Shown one piece after another: positions 1 to 9,983 of a stretch of 63,945 nucleotides of DNA. The DNA lies in the NCBI GenBank assembly GCA_903856295.1, contig CAIOBP010000160.1, positions 1-63,945 of the forward strand, in the 5' to 3' direction. The notes under the pieces were generated by a model, which made no database searches, was not told where the DNA came from, and saw only the letters and a list, made by a program, of their open reading frames with translations. Origin of the DNA: an uncultured Rhodospirillales bacterium. Lineage in GTDB: Bacteria; Pseudomonadota; Alphaproteobacteria; Azospirillales; Azospirillaceae. The position numbers were made by a program, and so were the translations under genes. Numbering within the stretch: position 1 is the first letter of the stretch; each line of letters starts with the position of its first letter.

Positions 1-24
1 GCGCCCCCCCCCCCTCGCCGAAGG

Positions 25-70
25 CCAGGGGCGCTGCCCCTGGACCCCGCCGAAGGCCGTGGGCCTTTGG
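25..70 (-). terminator. Two GC-rich hairpins downstream of lpxC
   Basis: Just past the lpxC stop, on its strand, lies the hairpin CCAAAGGCC-cac-GGCCTTCGG (70-52), followed by a second hairpin CCAGGGGC/GCCCCTGG (43-25). Neither has a long T-tract, so this is a weak or Rho-assisted terminator, or part of a dispersed palindromic repeat. The first stem is almost the same as the one after mobA at 31907-31927, which suggests a repeat family used as a 3' end signal. Confidence 0.4.
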
Positions 71-80
71 AAACCGTGAC

Positions 81-1028
81 TTAAGCGTTGGCGACCAGGC
101 GCGGCTGGAAGTTCCAGCTCTCGGGCTCGATGTCGTCTTCAGTGATCTCGCCGAGTTCGAACGACGAGGTGTCGGCGAACATGGCGTGCAGCAGCTTGTT
201 GTTCAGCATGTGCCCCGAACGCCAGCCGTGGAAGTGGCCGATGATCCGGTGACCGGCGAGGAACAGGTCGCCGACGCTGTCGAGAATCTTGTGCCGGACG
301 AACTCGTCCTCGTAGCGCAAGCCTTCCTCGTTGAGGATGGTGTCGCCGCTGATCACGACGGCGTTCTCGAGCGAGCCGCCCCGGGCCAGACCCAGCTTGC
401 GCAGTTCTTCAACCTCGTGGAGGAAGCCGAAGGTGCGGGCACGGGAAATCTCGGTTTTGAAGGCGTCGCCGTCCATCTCCAGGCTGCCGGTGTTGTGCTT
501 CATCATCGGATGATCGAAGGCGATCTCGAAGCTGTAGCTCGACCCGAAGCCCGGGGTCAGGGTGGCGCGCCGCTGGGCATCACCGACCGCGATCTGCTTG
601 CGCACCCGCAGCACCTTGCGCAGCACGCTCTGCTCTTCAAGGCCCGCGCACTCGGCGAGGAAAACGAAGGGAGCGGCGCTGCCGTCCATGATCGGCACTT
701 CCGGACCGTCGATCTCGATCACGGCGTTATCGACCCCGGCGCCCGCGAGACCGGCGAGCAGATGCTCGACGGTGCCGACATTGACGCCGCGACCATTGCC
801 GATCACCGTGCACATCCGGGTATCGATCACCCGATCCCAGAGCGCCGGAATTTCAGCCTGGCCGCCGCGCGGATCGGTCCGCACGAAGACGATACCGCTG
901 TCCGGATCGGCGGGCTTGATTTTCATCGACACCTTGGCGCCGGAATGAAGCCCGACGCCGGTGCAGTGAATGGACCTCTTCAGCGTCCGCTGATTCAATC
1001 CAGTGCTGATTTCGTCGCTGTGGGTCAA
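81..1028 (-). CDS. lpxC: UDP-3-O-acyl-N-acetylglucosamine deacetylase LpxC
   Basis: LpxC is the zinc-dependent committed step of lipid A synthesis, removing acetate from UDP-3-O-acyl-GlcNAc in the cytoplasm. The 315-residue length fits the family. The metal-binding residues are visible: H89 in GTVEHLLAGL, and H246 with D250 in HKILD; the catalytic His of SGHMLNNKLL is H273. Residues 109-121 carry the conserved GPEVPIMDGSAAP loop. It is the last gene of the dcw cluster, separated from ftsZ by about 350 bp holding a terminator and a CtrA-type site, so it probably has its own promoter. Confidence 0.97.
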   Translation of the reverse strand: MTHSDEISTGLNQRTLKRSIHCTGVGLHSGAKVSMKIKPADPDSGIVFVRTDPRGGQAEIPALWDRVIDTRMCTVIGNGRGVNVGTVEHLLAGLAGAGVDNAVIEIDGPEVPIMDGSAAPFVFLAECAGLEEQSVLRKVLRVRKQIAVGDAQRRATLTPGFGSSYSFEIAFDHPMMKHNTGSLEMDGDAFKTEISRARTFGFLHEVEELRKLGLARGGSLENAVVISGDTILNEEGLRYEDEFVRHKILDSVGDLFLAGHRIIGHFHGWRSGHMLNNKLLHAMFADTSSFELGEITEDDIEPESWNFQPRLVANA

Positions 1029-1072
1029 GGTCTTATTCCGTCTTGCTCGGGTTGCCCCAGAATCGGACCAAA

Positions 1073-1089
1073 GTTAACAGATGATTAAC
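1073..1089. promoter_or_regulatory. CtrA-type binding site upstream of lpxC
   Basis: The sequence G-TTAA-cagatga-TTAA-C matches the full CtrA consensus TTAA-N7-TTAAC on both strands. It lies 45-61 nt upstream of the lpxC start, so a bound regulator would touch the lpxC promoter. TTAA is rare in this GC-rich window and this is the only full-spacing match I found, which argues against chance. Control by CtrA is inferred from alphaproteobacterial cell-cycle knowledge. Confidence 0.55.
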
Positions 1090-1248
1090 GTTGTGCCGGT
1101 CAGGTCAGACCCAAGAGTTGAAGTGCGGCTTCAGTTTCGACCTCACTGGCTTAGCGCCCCGCCGCGACAGAACCAAATCAAACTTTGTTTCCGATTGTTA
1201 CGTTGCTCCCGGGTAACACCTTGAACGTCCCGACGGCGAATTTATTCC

Positions 1249-1289
1249 AAAAAAAGGCCCTCCGACTGCTCGAAAGCTGCCGGAAGGCC
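1249..1289 (-). terminator. Rho-independent terminator after ftsZ
   Basis: On the minus strand a stem GGCCTTCCG/CGGAGGGCC with a 16-nt loop is followed directly by seven T residues. It lies about 90 nt beyond the ftsZ stop and probably ends the main dcw transcript before lpxC. Confidence 0.85.
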
Positions 1290-1377
1290 AATAATTTTGG
1301 AAAAACGGAAGACGGAAGCGATCAGCCGGGCGCGACGGACGATCCGAAGACCGTCCCACCGGCCGTCAAATACCGAC

Positions 1378-3096
1378 TCAGTTGGCCTGACGGCGCAAGA
1401 AAGCCGGAATGTCGAGCACATCCTCCTCGCTACGATTCGACTTGCCGCGCTCGACACCTTCGGGCTGCCGGCCGCCGGGAACCGGCTTCAGCGGCGCCTG
1501 CAGGGTCGGCTGAGCCCGATTCTGCGCCGCCGGCGCCTCCTCGACCTCGCCTTCGACATCGTCGCGGCCACGCCAGCCCAGACCGGTGACCCGCTCGAAC
1601 AGCGACATGCTGCGCTTGCGCGGCCGGTCGCCGCCCACCGCCTCGGGAACCTGCGTCGGCTGACGCGGACCCGGATCGACCGGGCGGGGCGCGATGAACG
1701 AACCGTCGCGGCGTTCGCCGCGCAACGGACCACCCGTGCGCGCCTGAGGCTGCTCGGCACCGCCCCCGAGCGCCGCCCGAACCGCCGCCGCGGCATTGGC
1801 CGCCGCCTTGGGATCGGCCGGCGCCGGCTCCGCCACCATCTCCGGCTCCGGAGCATAGGCGCGGGCGGTCGCGGTGCTGGTCACCGGTTGATTGATCATG
1901 GCTGCGGTCGCCGCACCGGCGCCGGAGGCAACCGCCGCCAGCGGCTGCGGCGCGATCGGCGCTTCCACCAGAGTACCGTGATAGCCGACCGGCCGGGAGG
2001 CCCCGGAATTGGCCGGCGCCGCCGGGCGCTTGATGCCGGGCAGACCGAAGGCCGGGGCCGGATTCGGCGCCTGGGCCGCCGCCGCCGGAGGCGCGACATG
2101 CTGGCCGCGCCCGGCCGAAATGGCCATGGAAGCGGCGTCGATGCCGGTGGCGACCACGGAAACCCGCATCACCCCTTCCATCGACGGGTCGAAGGTCGAG
2201 CCGAAGATGATGTTGGCGTCGGGGTCGACTTCGTCGCGAATGCGATTCGCCGCCTCGTCGACCTCGAACAGGGTCATGTCGTAACCGCCGGTGATGTTGA
2301 TCAACACCCCGCGCGCGCCCTTCATGGAAACATCGTCGAGCAGCGGGTTGGAGATCGCGGCCTCGGAGGCGTTGATCGACCGGCGCTCGCCGGTCGCCTC
2401 GCCGGTGCCCATCATCGCCTTGCCCATCTCGGTCATCACCGAGCGGATATCGGCGAAATCGAGGTTGATCAGGCCGGGCATGACCATCAGGTCGGTAACG
2501 CCGCGCACGCCCGAATGAAGCACGTCGTCGGCCATTTTGAAGGCGTCGGCGAAGGTGGTCTTCTCGTTGGCGATGCGGAACAGGTTCTGGTTCGGAATGA
2601 TGATCAGCGTGTCAACATACTGCTGAAGCTCGGCGATGCCCGACTCCGCCAGCCGCATGCGGTGCGCGCCCTCGAAATGGAAGGGCTTGGTCACGACGCC
2701 GACGGTGAGGATGCCGCGTTCCCGGGCAATGCGCGCGATGACCGGCGCCGCGCCGGTACCGGTGCCGCCGCCCATGCCGCCGGTGATGAACACCATGTTG
2801 GTGCCATCGAGGTGCGAGGCGATCTCGTCGAGTTGCTCCTCGGCCGCCGCCCGACCGACATCCGGCCGCGAGCCGGCGCCCAGGCCGCGCGTGATGGTGG
2901 TGCCGAGCTGGATGCGCCGCTGGGCCAAACTGCCCTTCAGCGCCTGCGCGTCGGTATTGCCGACGACGAACTCAACGCCTTCCAGATTGGACTTGATCAT
3001 ATTATTGACCGCATTGCCCCCGGCGCCCCCGACGCCAAAGACAGTGATGCGCGGCTTCAATTCGGTATCGATACCCGGCATGCTCAAGTTGATCAT
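1378..3096 (-). CDS. ftsZ: Cell division GTPase FtsZ
   Basis: FtsZ is the tubulin-like GTPase that forms the Z ring. The tubulin signature GGGTGTG is at residues 109-115 and the N-terminal nucleotide-binding motif [10 protein letters not shown] at 20-29. The globular domain ends near residue 320. A long Pro/Ala/Gly-rich linker of about 240 residues leads to the conserved C-terminal peptide DIPAFLRRQ (562-570), which binds FtsA and other partners. At 572 aa it is much longer than E. coli FtsZ, as in many alphaproteobacteria. I chose the ATG at 3096 (MINLSMPG) because a GGAG lies 8 nt upstream; an in-frame ATG 51 nt earlier lacks this. Confidence 0.97.
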   Translation of the reverse strand: MINLSMPGIDTELKPRITVFGVGGAGGNAVNNMIKSNLEGVEFVVGNTDAQALKGSLAQRRIQLGTTITRGLGAGSRPDVGRAAAEEQLDEIASHLDGTNMVFITGGMGGGTGTGAAPVIARIARERGILTVGVVTKPFHFEGAHRMRLAESGIAELQQYVDTLIIIPNQNLFRIANEKTTFADAFKMADDVLHSGVRGVTDLMVMPGLINLDFADIRSVMTEMGKAMMGTGEATGERRSINASEAAISNPLLDDVSMKGARGVLINITGGYDMTLFEVDEAANRIRDEVDPDANIIFGSTFDPSMEGVMRVSVVATGIDAASMAISAGRGQHVAPPAAAAQAPNPAPAFGLPGIKRPAAPANSGASRPVGYHGTLVEAPIAPQPLAAVASGAGAATAAMINQPVTSTATARAYAPEPEMVAEPAPADPKAAANAAAAVRAALGGGAEQPQARTGGPLRGERRDGSFIAPRPVDPGPRQPTQVPEAVGGDRPRKRSMSLFERVTGLGWRGRDDVEGEVEEAPAAQNRAQPTLQAPLKPVPGGRQPEGVERGKSNRSEEDVLDIPAFLRRQAN

Positions 3097-3251
3097 CGCG
3101 CCCTCCAAATCCTTTCCGTCAATCCCGTTACCCGTTTTCCGCGTCATTGCCGCCCCGGATTTCCGGGATTGGCCGCCGGATTACCCGGCTGGTCATTGCC
3201 GTCCGCACGGGACGGGTGCTCTCGCGATTAATGCCCGCCGGCCCTCAAACC

Positions 3252-4520
3252 CTACAAATGCTCTCTCAACCACATCCCGACCCGGCCCATCAGGCTGCCC
3301 GGAACCGCCACCGACGGACTGCTGATCGTCAGCTCGGTGTGCTGCCGCGTCGCCTGGGTCAGCAGGCCGGCGACGGTGGCGAAGGCCGGGCCGCTGGCGG
3401 CGTCGGGCAACCCCGAAACCCGCGACGGCCGGCCGATTCTGACCTGCTTGTCGAGCACCTGCTGCGCCAGCTCGCGAATGCCCGGAAGCTGGGCGCCGCC
3501 ACCGGTCAGCACCACCCGCCGCCCCGACAGGGCATCGGCTCCGGACTCTTCGAGGCGGGAGCGGACCAGCTCGAAAATCTCCTCGAGCCGGGGCCGGATG
3601 ATCCGGACCAGTTGCGACTTCGGCACCAGATTGGTCTGAGTGCGCTCGTCCTCGCCGACCAGCGGCACGGTGATCATCTCGCGATCGTCGGCACTGCTCG
3701 ACATGGCGTTGCCATGGAGAATCTTCATCCGTTCGGCGTGGCCGAGCGGGGTGGCCAGACCGCGCGCGATGTCGCTGGTGACATGGGAGCCGCCGACCGG
3801 CACGCAATCGGTGAACACCAGATTGCCTTCCGAGAACACCGCCAGCGAGGTGGTGCCGCCGCCGAGATCGATGCAGGTGCACCCCAGATCCAGCTCATCC
3901 TCGACCAGACTGGCCAAGCCGGAGGCATAGGGGCTGACCGCCGAGCCCTCGATGTCGAGATGGCAGCGGCCGATGCAGGTGGCGAGATTGCGCAGCGAGC
4001 CGGAGCCGGCGGTGACCATGTGCAGTTGCACGCCCAGCCGGTCGCCGAACATGCCGCGCGGATCGCGGATCCCCCGGTTGCCATCGAGCGAATAGCTGAC
4101 CGGAATGGCGTGAATCACCTCGTTCTCGGGAATACGGTACTGGGCGCGGCCCTGGGCCAGCGCCCGCCGCAGATCGACATCGGTGACTTCCTGGTCGAGA
4201 ATCGCGACTTCCACCCCGAGCGTCAGCGAGGTCGGACGCCCGCCCGAAACATTGACGAAGACATCGTGCGCGGTGACGCCCGCCATCTGCTCGGCGGCGT
4301 GAACGGCGTTGGCGATCGCCGCCTCGGCGTCTTCCATATTGACGATGGTGCCGGCGCGCACGCCCTGGGAACTGGTGTGGCCGAACCCGATCACCTTGAT
4401 CGCCGCCGGGTCCTCGGCACGGGCGATCAGGCAGCAAATCTTACTCGAGCCGATGTCCAGCGCGGCGATCACACCGCCATGTGATCCTTTTTTCGGTTTT
4501 TTTCCAGGAATATAGGTCAT
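3252..4520 (-). CDS. ftsA: Cell division protein FtsA
   Basis: FtsA is the actin-fold ATPase that tethers FtsZ to the inner membrane. The phosphate-1 motif DIGSSK is at residues 22-27, the DLGGGTTS phosphate-2 motif lies in the middle, and the protein ends in an amphipathic tail (MWLREHL) typical of the membrane-targeting helix. At 422 aa it is of normal family length. It sits between ftsQ and ftsZ with gaps of about 150 bp on either side, room for internal promoters. Confidence 0.96.
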   Translation of the reverse strand: MTYIPGKKPKKGSHGGVIAALDIGSSKICCLIARAEDPAAIKVIGFGHTSSQGVRAGTIVNMEDAEAAIANAVHAAEQMAGVTAHDVFVNVSGGRPTSLTLGVEVAILDQEVTDVDLRRALAQGRAQYRIPENEVIHAIPVSYSLDGNRGIRDPRGMFGDRLGVQLHMVTAGSGSLRNLATCIGRCHLDIEGSAVSPYASGLASLVEDELDLGCTCIDLGGGTTSLAVFSEGNLVFTDCVPVGGSHVTSDIARGLATPLGHAERMKILHGNAMSSSADDREMITVPLVGEDERTQTNLVPKSQLVRIIRPRLEEIFELVRSRLEESGADALSGRRVVLTGGGAQLPGIRELAQQVLDKQVRIGRPSRVSGLPDAASGPAFATVAGLLTQATRQHTELTISSPSVAVPGSLMGRVGMWLREHL

Positions 4521-4668
4521 GACTCAAACCCGCTGCTCAGTACCAACCGTAGCGCGCTCTTATAGGGTGTGCGCGATAACAACATGATGTGTGCGTTCCC
4601 GTCAAGAACCATCAAGATTTGGATCGGCGTGCCGACTCGTTTCGGTGGCGCACCCAACTCCGGAGCCA

Positions 4669-5556
4669 TCATATCTTTTCCCCCGACGCCTTCTTGTGGG
4701 GAATGCCGCTCTCGGCGGTCTGAACGATCAAGCGGTCCGGCAAGCGCAGATCGATGGCCACGATGTCGCGATCGAACAGGGACTCCCGCGACACCAGATC
4801 GCTCAGCCGCCGCAAGGCGCCGGCATAGTCGTATTCCGGCAACCGGACGTTGATGCCGTTGTCGAGCCGAAGGTCCCAGCGCCGGCTGCCCACCCACACC
4901 GCCGCCGCCAGATGCGGCGACAGGATCGGCTCGCCGGCCAAGCGCGACAGCAGTTCCGGCGCGTGCTCGGGCGCGCCCTTGCCGACGATGATCGGCAGCT
5001 TGACGAAACGCTCGACGCCCTGGTCGGCCAGGATGGTGCCGGCCTTGTCGATCAGCACCAGCTTGCGGTCGTACTGCCAGAGCGCCATCGGCACCCGCTC
5101 GGTGACCTTGATGAAGACCAGATTGGGCAGGCGCCGCTCGACGGTGGCCGAGGCGATCCAGGGCAGGCGCTGCAATTCGGCCTGGGCCTGGCTGATGCTG
5201 AAGCCGAGGATCGGGTCGCCGCGCTGCAACTTGATGGCGTTGAGCAGGTCCTGCTTTTCGGCGCCGTTGCGCCCGACCACCAGCACCTCGTCGACCCGGA
5301 AGCCGGCCAGCACCGTCGCCCGCACCAGCACGCCGGTGAAGCCCTCGGTGAAGTGCTGGACTGCGCCCAGCCGCCACAGGAAAACCCCGCCGCCGCACAC
5401 GCCGCCGACCAGCGCCAGCACCATGGCGACGCGCAGGGCGGGCTGAATCCAGCGCGGCCAGGCACGGCGACGGTTGGCACGCTCGGCATCCCGATAGAAT
5501 TGCCGGCGCGCGGCCGACTCACTCTGCTGGGCTATGACCTGACTCAGCTTTGCCAT
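4669..5556 (-). CDS. ftsQ: Cell division protein FtsQ
   Basis: FtsQ is a bitopic inner-membrane divisome protein linking FtsL/FtsB to early components. A basic cytoplasmic tail is followed by a transmembrane segment at about residues 42-62, then a POTRA domain (about 75-150) and the FtsQ beta domain. The start at 5556 (MAKLSQ) is preferred over an ATG seven codons upstream because a GGAG lies about 8 nt before it. It then overlaps the ddl stop by 13 nt, consistent with coupling. The product has 295 aa. Confidence 0.93.
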   Translation of the reverse strand: MAKLSQVIAQQSESAARRQFYRDAERANRRRAWPRWIQPALRVAMVLALVGGVCGGGVFLWRLGAVQHFTEGFTGVLVRATVLAGFRVDEVLVVGRNGAEKQDLLNAIKLQRGDPILGFSISQAQAELQRLPWIASATVERRLPNLVFIKVTERVPMALWQYDRKLVLIDKAGTILADQGVERFVKLPIIVGKGAPEHAPELLSRLAGEPILSPHLAAAVWVGSRRWDLRLDNGINVRLPEYDYAGALRRLSDLVSRESLFDRDIVAIDLRLPDRLIVQTAESGIPHKKASGEKI

Positions 5557-6458
5557 GACGCGGTCTCCACCATCCACGAAACGAAGTCGCGATAGGAGAT
5601 GCCGGTGTACGCCGCCTGCTCGGGAACCAGAGACAGCGGCGTCATACCCGGCTGATTGTTGACCTCCAGGAAGTACAGGCCCTCGGTGCCCGGCTTGGAG
5701 GAATCATAACGGAAGTCGGAGCGGGTGGCGCCCCGGCACCCCAAGGTCTGATGCACCACCAGCGCCAGACGCAGCGCCTCGGCGTACACCTCCGGCGGCA
5801 GATCGGCCGGAATCACGTGCTTGGCGTGCCCGGCGACGTACTTGGCGGTAAAGTCGAAAATCTCGCCACTGAAGGTGATCTCGGTCACCGCCAACGGCTT
5901 GTCGCCCATGACGCCGGCGGTGAGTTCGCGGCCGGGAATGTACTCCTCGACCAGCAGCCGGTTGCCGGCCGCCCAGATCTCTTCGCCCGGCGGCGGATCG
6001 CCGACCCGCACGAAGGTCAGGCCCACCGTCGAGCCTTCGTCCACCGGCTTCATGACGTAGGGCGGCGCCATCGGATGACCACCCGTGAAGCTGCCGCGCT
6101 CGATGACGATGCCCTTGGGCGAACGCACCCCGGCGGTGCTGAGCACGCGCTTGGTCATGTCCTTGTCCATGGCCACCGCCGAGGCCATCACCCCGGAATG
6201 GGTGTAGGGAATGCCCAGGAACTCCAGCACGCCCTGGACGATGCCATCCTCGCCGCCGCGCCCGTGCAGGGCGTTGAACACCACGTCGGGACGCGGCGTC
6301 AGCAGCTTGAGGAAGGCCTCGAGATCGCGCGGCACATCGATGCGGGTGACGCGGTAGCCCGCCTCCTCCAGCGCCGCCGCCACCCCGGCGCCGCTCTTCA
6401 GCGACACCTCGCGCTCGGCCGACCAGCCCCCCATCAACACCGCCACATGCCGGCTCAT
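5544..6458 (-). CDS. ddl: D-alanine--D-alanine ligase
   Basis: This ATP-grasp enzyme makes the D-Ala-D-Ala dipeptide for the peptidoglycan stem. The start [20 protein letters not shown] carries the family N-terminal motif; GRGGEDG, VKPVDEGSTVG-like ATP-binding and EVNNQPGMTP metal/ATP-binding motifs follow in order. Length is 304 aa. The ATG at 6458 overlaps the murB stop as ATGA, so the extra 50 codons open upstream are not coding. Confidence 0.95.
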   Translation of the reverse strand: MSRHVAVLMGGWSAEREVSLKSGAGVAAALEEAGYRVTRIDVPRDLEAFLKLLTPRPDVVFNALHGRGGEDGIVQGVLEFLGIPYTHSGVMASAVAMDKDMTKRVLSTAGVRSPKGIVIERGSFTGGHPMAPPYVMKPVDEGSTVGLTFVRVGDPPPGEEIWAAGNRLLVEEYIPGRELTAGVMGDKPLAVTEITFSGEIFDFTAKYVAGHAKHVIPADLPPEVYAEALRLALVVHQTLGCRGATRSDFRYDSSKPGTEGLYFLEVNNQPGMTPLSLVPEQAAYTGISYRDFVSWMVETASWQS

Positions 6459-7408
6459 CTGCTCATCTCCCCGGCCGCGACGCCGATCCGCTTGATTTCC
6501 CAGCTCAATTCGACGCCGGAGCTTGCCAGCACCCGCCGCCGCACCTCCTCGCCCAGCGCCTCCAGCTCCGCCGCCGTGGCGGTGCCGAGATTGAGCATGA
6601 AGTTGCAATGCTTTTCCGACATTTGCGCGCCGCCGATGGTCAGGCCCCGGCAGCCGGCGCGGTCGATCAGCTCCCAGGCCTTGTGGCCGGGCGGGTTGGC
6701 GAAGGTCGAACCGCCGGTCCGCGCCCGCACCGGCTGGGTCTCGGCGCGCTTGCGGGCGATATCGTCGATGCGGGCGGTGATCTCGGCCGGTTCGCCCGGC
6801 TCGCCCTCAAGGGTGGCGCCAACGAAAATCCAGTCGGCCGGCGCGGCGCAACGGCGATAGCCGAGCCCCAAGTCGACCGCCGGCACCGTGAAGGTCCGAC
6901 CCGAGCGATCGACCACCTCGGCCGACACCAGCACGTCGGACACCTCGCGACCGAAGGCGCCGGCATTCATGCGCAAGGCGCCGCCGATGGTGCCGGGAAT
7001 GCCCGAGAGAAACTCCAGCCCGGCGACCCCGGCCATCCGCGCCGCCAGCGCGATGTTGAGATCCAGCGCCCCGGCCCCGACCGTGACCGTGCAGCCCTCG
7101 ATGCGCAGCGAGGCGAAGGCGCCGCCGAGCCGGATCACCACCCCGGGAACGCCGCCGTCGCGGATCAGCAGGTTGGAGGCGACGCCGACCACGGTGATCG
7201 GCACGTCTTCGGGGCAACCGGTCAGGAACTCGGCCAGATCGTAAGCGTCGGCGGGACGGAACAGCACTTCGGCCGGACCACCGACCCGAAACCAGGTGAC
7301 CCCGGCCAGCGGCGCGCCCACGGACAGCCGGCCGCGCACCGACGGCAAACGGTCGATCAGGTGGCCATCGCCAAGGGACTCGTGGACCATCGCCGCCTTC
7401 CCGCTCAT
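6455..7408 (-). CDS. murB: UDP-N-acetylenolpyruvoylglucosamine reductase MurB
   Basis: MurB is the FAD- and NADPH-dependent enzyme that reduces the enolpyruvyl group to give UDP-MurNAc. The FAD-binding half includes [17 protein letters not shown]; the catalytic serine lies in [10 protein letters not shown] and the general-acid glutamate in [10 protein letters not shown] near the C terminus. The 317-aa length and motif set indicate a type II (short) MurB. It overlaps murC and ddl by 4 nt each (ATGA). Its presence inside the dcw cluster is typical of alphaproteobacteria and absent from E. coli. Confidence 0.96.
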   Translation of the reverse strand: MSGKAAMVHESLGDGHLIDRLPSVRGRLSVGAPLAGVTWFRVGGPAEVLFRPADAYDLAEFLTGCPEDVPITVVGVASNLLIRDGGVPGVVIRLGGAFASLRIEGCTVTVGAGALDLNIALAARMAGVAGLEFLSGIPGTIGGALRMNAGAFGREVSDVLVSAEVVDRSGRTFTVPAVDLGLGYRRCAAPADWIFVGATLEGEPGEPAEITARIDDIARKRAETQPVRARTGGSTFANPPGHKAWELIDRAGCRGLTIGGAQMSEKHCNFMLNLGTATAAELEALGEEVRRRVLASSGVELSWEIKRIGVAAGEMSR

Positions 7409-8838
7409 GCCGCCGCGCCTCCGGCACTCTGGGCAAAGACCCGCTCCAGCTCGGCCGGCAGGGCATTGGCCCAGCCGCTGATCGTCCCCGCCCCCAGACA
7501 GACCACCAGATCGCCGGGATGGGCGATGCCGGCAATGGTCACGGCCAGGGCCTCGGCGTTTTCCAGCGCCACGACGTTGCGGTGACCGCGCAGGCGCAGC
7601 CCCTCGATCATATGATCGCGGTCGACACCCTCGATCGGCGCCTCGCCGGCCGGGTAGACATCGGCGACCACCACGGTGTCGGCATCATTGAAGCAGGTGC
7701 AGAATTCCTCGAACAGGCTCTGAAGCCGGCTGTAGCGGTGGGGCTGGACCACCGCCACCACCTTGCCCCGGCTGGCAGTGCGCGCGGCCTTGAGCACGGC
7801 GCCGATCTCCACCGGATGATGGGCGTAATCGTCGATCACCGTGACGCCGCCACCGACCCCGGTGCGGGTGAAGCGACGCTTGACCCCCGAGAAGCCGGCC
7901 AGCGCCCGGCGCATCACCGCCGGCGACAGTTCCATCTCGTGGGCGACCGCGATGGCGGCCAGGGCGTTTTGCACATTGTGCTTGCCGAACATCGGCAGGG
8001 TCACGCCCTCCATGGTGAAGGAGGTGCCGCCCTGGCGGTCGTTGAGCACGACGTCGAACTTGGCGCCCTCGGGGCTGAGTTCGACATTGCGCGCCTGGAC
8101 ATGGGCCTGGGGGCTGAAACCATAGGTGACGATCCGGCGGTCCGAGACGCGCGGGATCATCGCCTGAACCTCGGGATGATCGAGGCACAGCACCGCGAAG
8201 CCGTAGAACGGCACGTTCTGGATGAAGCTCTCGAAACCGTCCTTGACCTTGTCGAAGGTGCCGTAATGGTCGAGATGCTCGGGATCGATGTTGGTGACCA
8301 CGGCGATGGTCGCCGGCAGCTTGACGAAGGTACCGTCCGATTCGTCGGCTTCGACCACCATCCACTCGCCGGCGCCGAGCCGGGAGTTGGTGCCGTAGGC
8401 GTTGATGATGCCGCCGTTGATCACGGTCGGATCCTTGCCCGCCGCCTCCAAAATCGCCGCTACCAGGGATGTGGTCGTCGTCTTGCCATGGGTACCACCG
8501 ATAGCAACCGACCATTTCAGCCGCATCAGCTCGGCCAGCATCTCGGCGCGGCGGACCACCGGCAGCTGGGCCATGCGCGCCGCCACCACTTCGGGATTGT
8601 CACGCTTGACCGCCGATGATATGACGACAACCCTGGAGGAGCCTATGTTCTCGGCGCGGTGGCCGATAAAAACCTCGATGCCCTGGGCGCGCAGGCGCTT
8701 GACGTTGGCGTTCTCGGAAATGTCCGAGCCCTGCACCCGGTAGCCGAGATTCTTCAACACCTCGGCAATTCCGCTCATGCCGATGCCGCCGATGCCGACG
8801 AAGTGAATCAACCCGATATTGAGCGGCAACGCCCTCAT
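7405..8838 (-). CDS. murC: UDP-N-acetylmuramate--L-alanine ligase MurC
   Basis: MurC adds L-Ala to UDP-MurNAc, the first residue of the stem peptide. The N-terminal Rossmann motif [12 protein letters not shown] (12-23) and the Mur-ligase P-loop GTHGKTTTT (115-123) are clear, and the C-terminal domain contains [10 protein letters not shown]. The ATG at 8838 (MRALPLN) overlaps the murG stop by 4 nt and gives 477 aa; open frame further upstream is shadow of murG. Confidence 0.96.
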   Translation of the reverse strand: MRALPLNIGLIHFVGIGGIGMSGIAEVLKNLGYRVQGSDISENANVKRLRAQGIEVFIGHRAENIGSSRVVVISSAVKRDNPEVVAARMAQLPVVRRAEMLAELMRLKWSVAIGGTHGKTTTTSLVAAILEAAGKDPTVINGGIINAYGTNSRLGAGEWMVVEADESDGTFVKLPATIAVVTNIDPEHLDHYGTFDKVKDGFESFIQNVPFYGFAVLCLDHPEVQAMIPRVSDRRIVTYGFSPQAHVQARNVELSPEGAKFDVVLNDRQGGTSFTMEGVTLPMFGKHNVQNALAAIAVAHEMELSPAVMRRALAGFSGVKRRFTRTGVGGGVTVIDDYAHHPVEIGAVLKAARTASRGKVVAVVQPHRYSRLQSLFEEFCTCFNDADTVVVADVYPAGEAPIEGVDRDHMIEGLRLRGHRNVVALENAEALAVTIAGIAHPGDLVVCLGAGTISGWANALPAELERVFAQSAGGAAA

Positions 8839-9983
8839 TCCGCAGCCTCCAGAGCATTTAGGGGGTGAGCGCAGGCGCAACCGCCGGAGCAGGCGTGAGC
8901 GACCTCGATCACGGTTTCGGCCAGCCGCGCCGCGGCATCGACCACGCACCAGCCGCGCGACACCGCCGCCGCCAGTGACAGATCACCCGGCTGCGCCAGC
9001 AGCGCTTCCAAACGCGCGGCCAGAGCGGCGGGAGTGAAATCGGGCTGGGCCATCAGCCACGCGCCGCCGGCCTGGGCCAGCGAGCGGGCGTTGGCGGTCT
9101 GATGATCGTCGGTGGCGAAGGGATAGGGCACCAGAATCCCCGGCCGCCCCACCGCCGTCAGTTCGGCCATGGTCGAAGCGCCGGCCCGGCAGATCACCAG
9201 ATGGGCGGCGGCCAGACGCGCCGGCACATCGGTGAAGAAACTCGACAACTCGACGCCGCCAACCCCCAGCCCCTCGTAAGCGGCGCGCACGCCGTCGAGA
9301 TCCTCGGGCCGGCATTGCTGGGCGATCACCAGCCGCTCCCGCAGCGGCGCGGACACCTGGGCCAGCGCGGCCGGAACCACCTCGCTGAACACCCGCGCGC
9401 CCTGGCTGCCGCCCATCACCAGCAGCCGGATCGGCCCCGAGCCGTTGGGCGCGGTGTAAAAGGCATCGCGTGCCGCCGCCACCCCGGAGCGCACCGGATT
9501 GCCGGTCTGCACCACATTGTCCCGGCAGCCTTCGGGCACCCCCGACACCGCCGGAAACGACACCGCCAGCTTGGCCGCGCCGCGCACCATCAGCCGGTTG
9601 GCCCGGCCGAGCACGGCGTTCTGTTCGTGCAGCACCAGCGGCACCCCGGCCAGCCGCGCCGCGATCACCGCCGGCAGCGACGGATAGCCGCCGAAGCCGA
9701 CCACCGCCAGCGGCTTGACCTCGCGGATCACCCGCCGCGCCTCGATGGTGCCGAGGACGATCAGCCCCAGGGTGCGCAGCTTGCCGATGAGCCCCGGAAA
9801 CAGGGTCGCGGCGTGAACCCGGTAGACCGGCACCGCCGGCAGGGTGTCGCCGAACGCCTTGCCCCGAATGTCGGTGACCAGCGCCACCGACTGGCCGCGC
9901 GCCAGCAATTCACGGGCCAGCGCCTCGGCCGGAAACATATGACCGCCGGTGCCGCCAGCGGTGAGCAGAACCGGCGCGGTCAT
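8835..9983 (-). CDS. murG: Lipid II synthase MurG (GlcNAc transferase)
   Basis: MurG transfers GlcNAc from UDP-GlcNAc to lipid I on the inner face of the membrane. The glycine-rich GGTGGH motif is at residues 10-15, a second G loop is VVGFGGYPS, and the donor-binding region includes [15 protein letters not shown]. The start at 9983 overlaps the ftsW stop as ATGA. The product is 382 aa, slightly longer than E. coli MurG because of a Cys/Ala-rich tail. Confidence 0.96.
   Translation of the reverse strand: MTAPVLLTAGGTGGHMFPAEALARELLARGQSVALVTDIRGKAFGDTLPAVPVYRVHAATLFPGLIGKLRTLGLIVLGTIEARRVIREVKPLAVVGFGGYPSLPAVIAARLAGVPLVLHEQNAVLGRANRLMVRGAAKLAVSFPAVSGVPEGCRDNVVQTGNPVRSGVAAARDAFYTAPNGSGPIRLLVMGGSQGARVFSEVVPAALAQVSAPLRERLVIAQQCRPEDLDGVRAAYEGLGVGGVELSSFFTDVPARLAAAHLVICRAGASTMAELTAVGRPGILVPYPFATDDHQTANARSLAQAGGAWLMAQPDFTPAALAARLEALLAQPGDLSLAAAVSRGWCVVDAAARLAETVIEVAHACSGGCACAHPLNALEAAE

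Larger units (their letters stand above)
1029..1377. other. Intergenic region ftsZ-lpxC
   Basis: This 349-bp gap carries the ftsZ terminator (1249-1289) and a CtrA-type box (1073-1089). No convincing small gene is present. Open frames seen here are continuations of antisense shadows. Confidence 0.7.

Noticed and set aside
1297-3231. A 644-codon plus-strand frame opposite ftsZ
   Set aside because: Antisense shadow in GC-rich codon-biased DNA; Arg/Gly-rich composition, no family features, and ftsZ on the other strand is certain.
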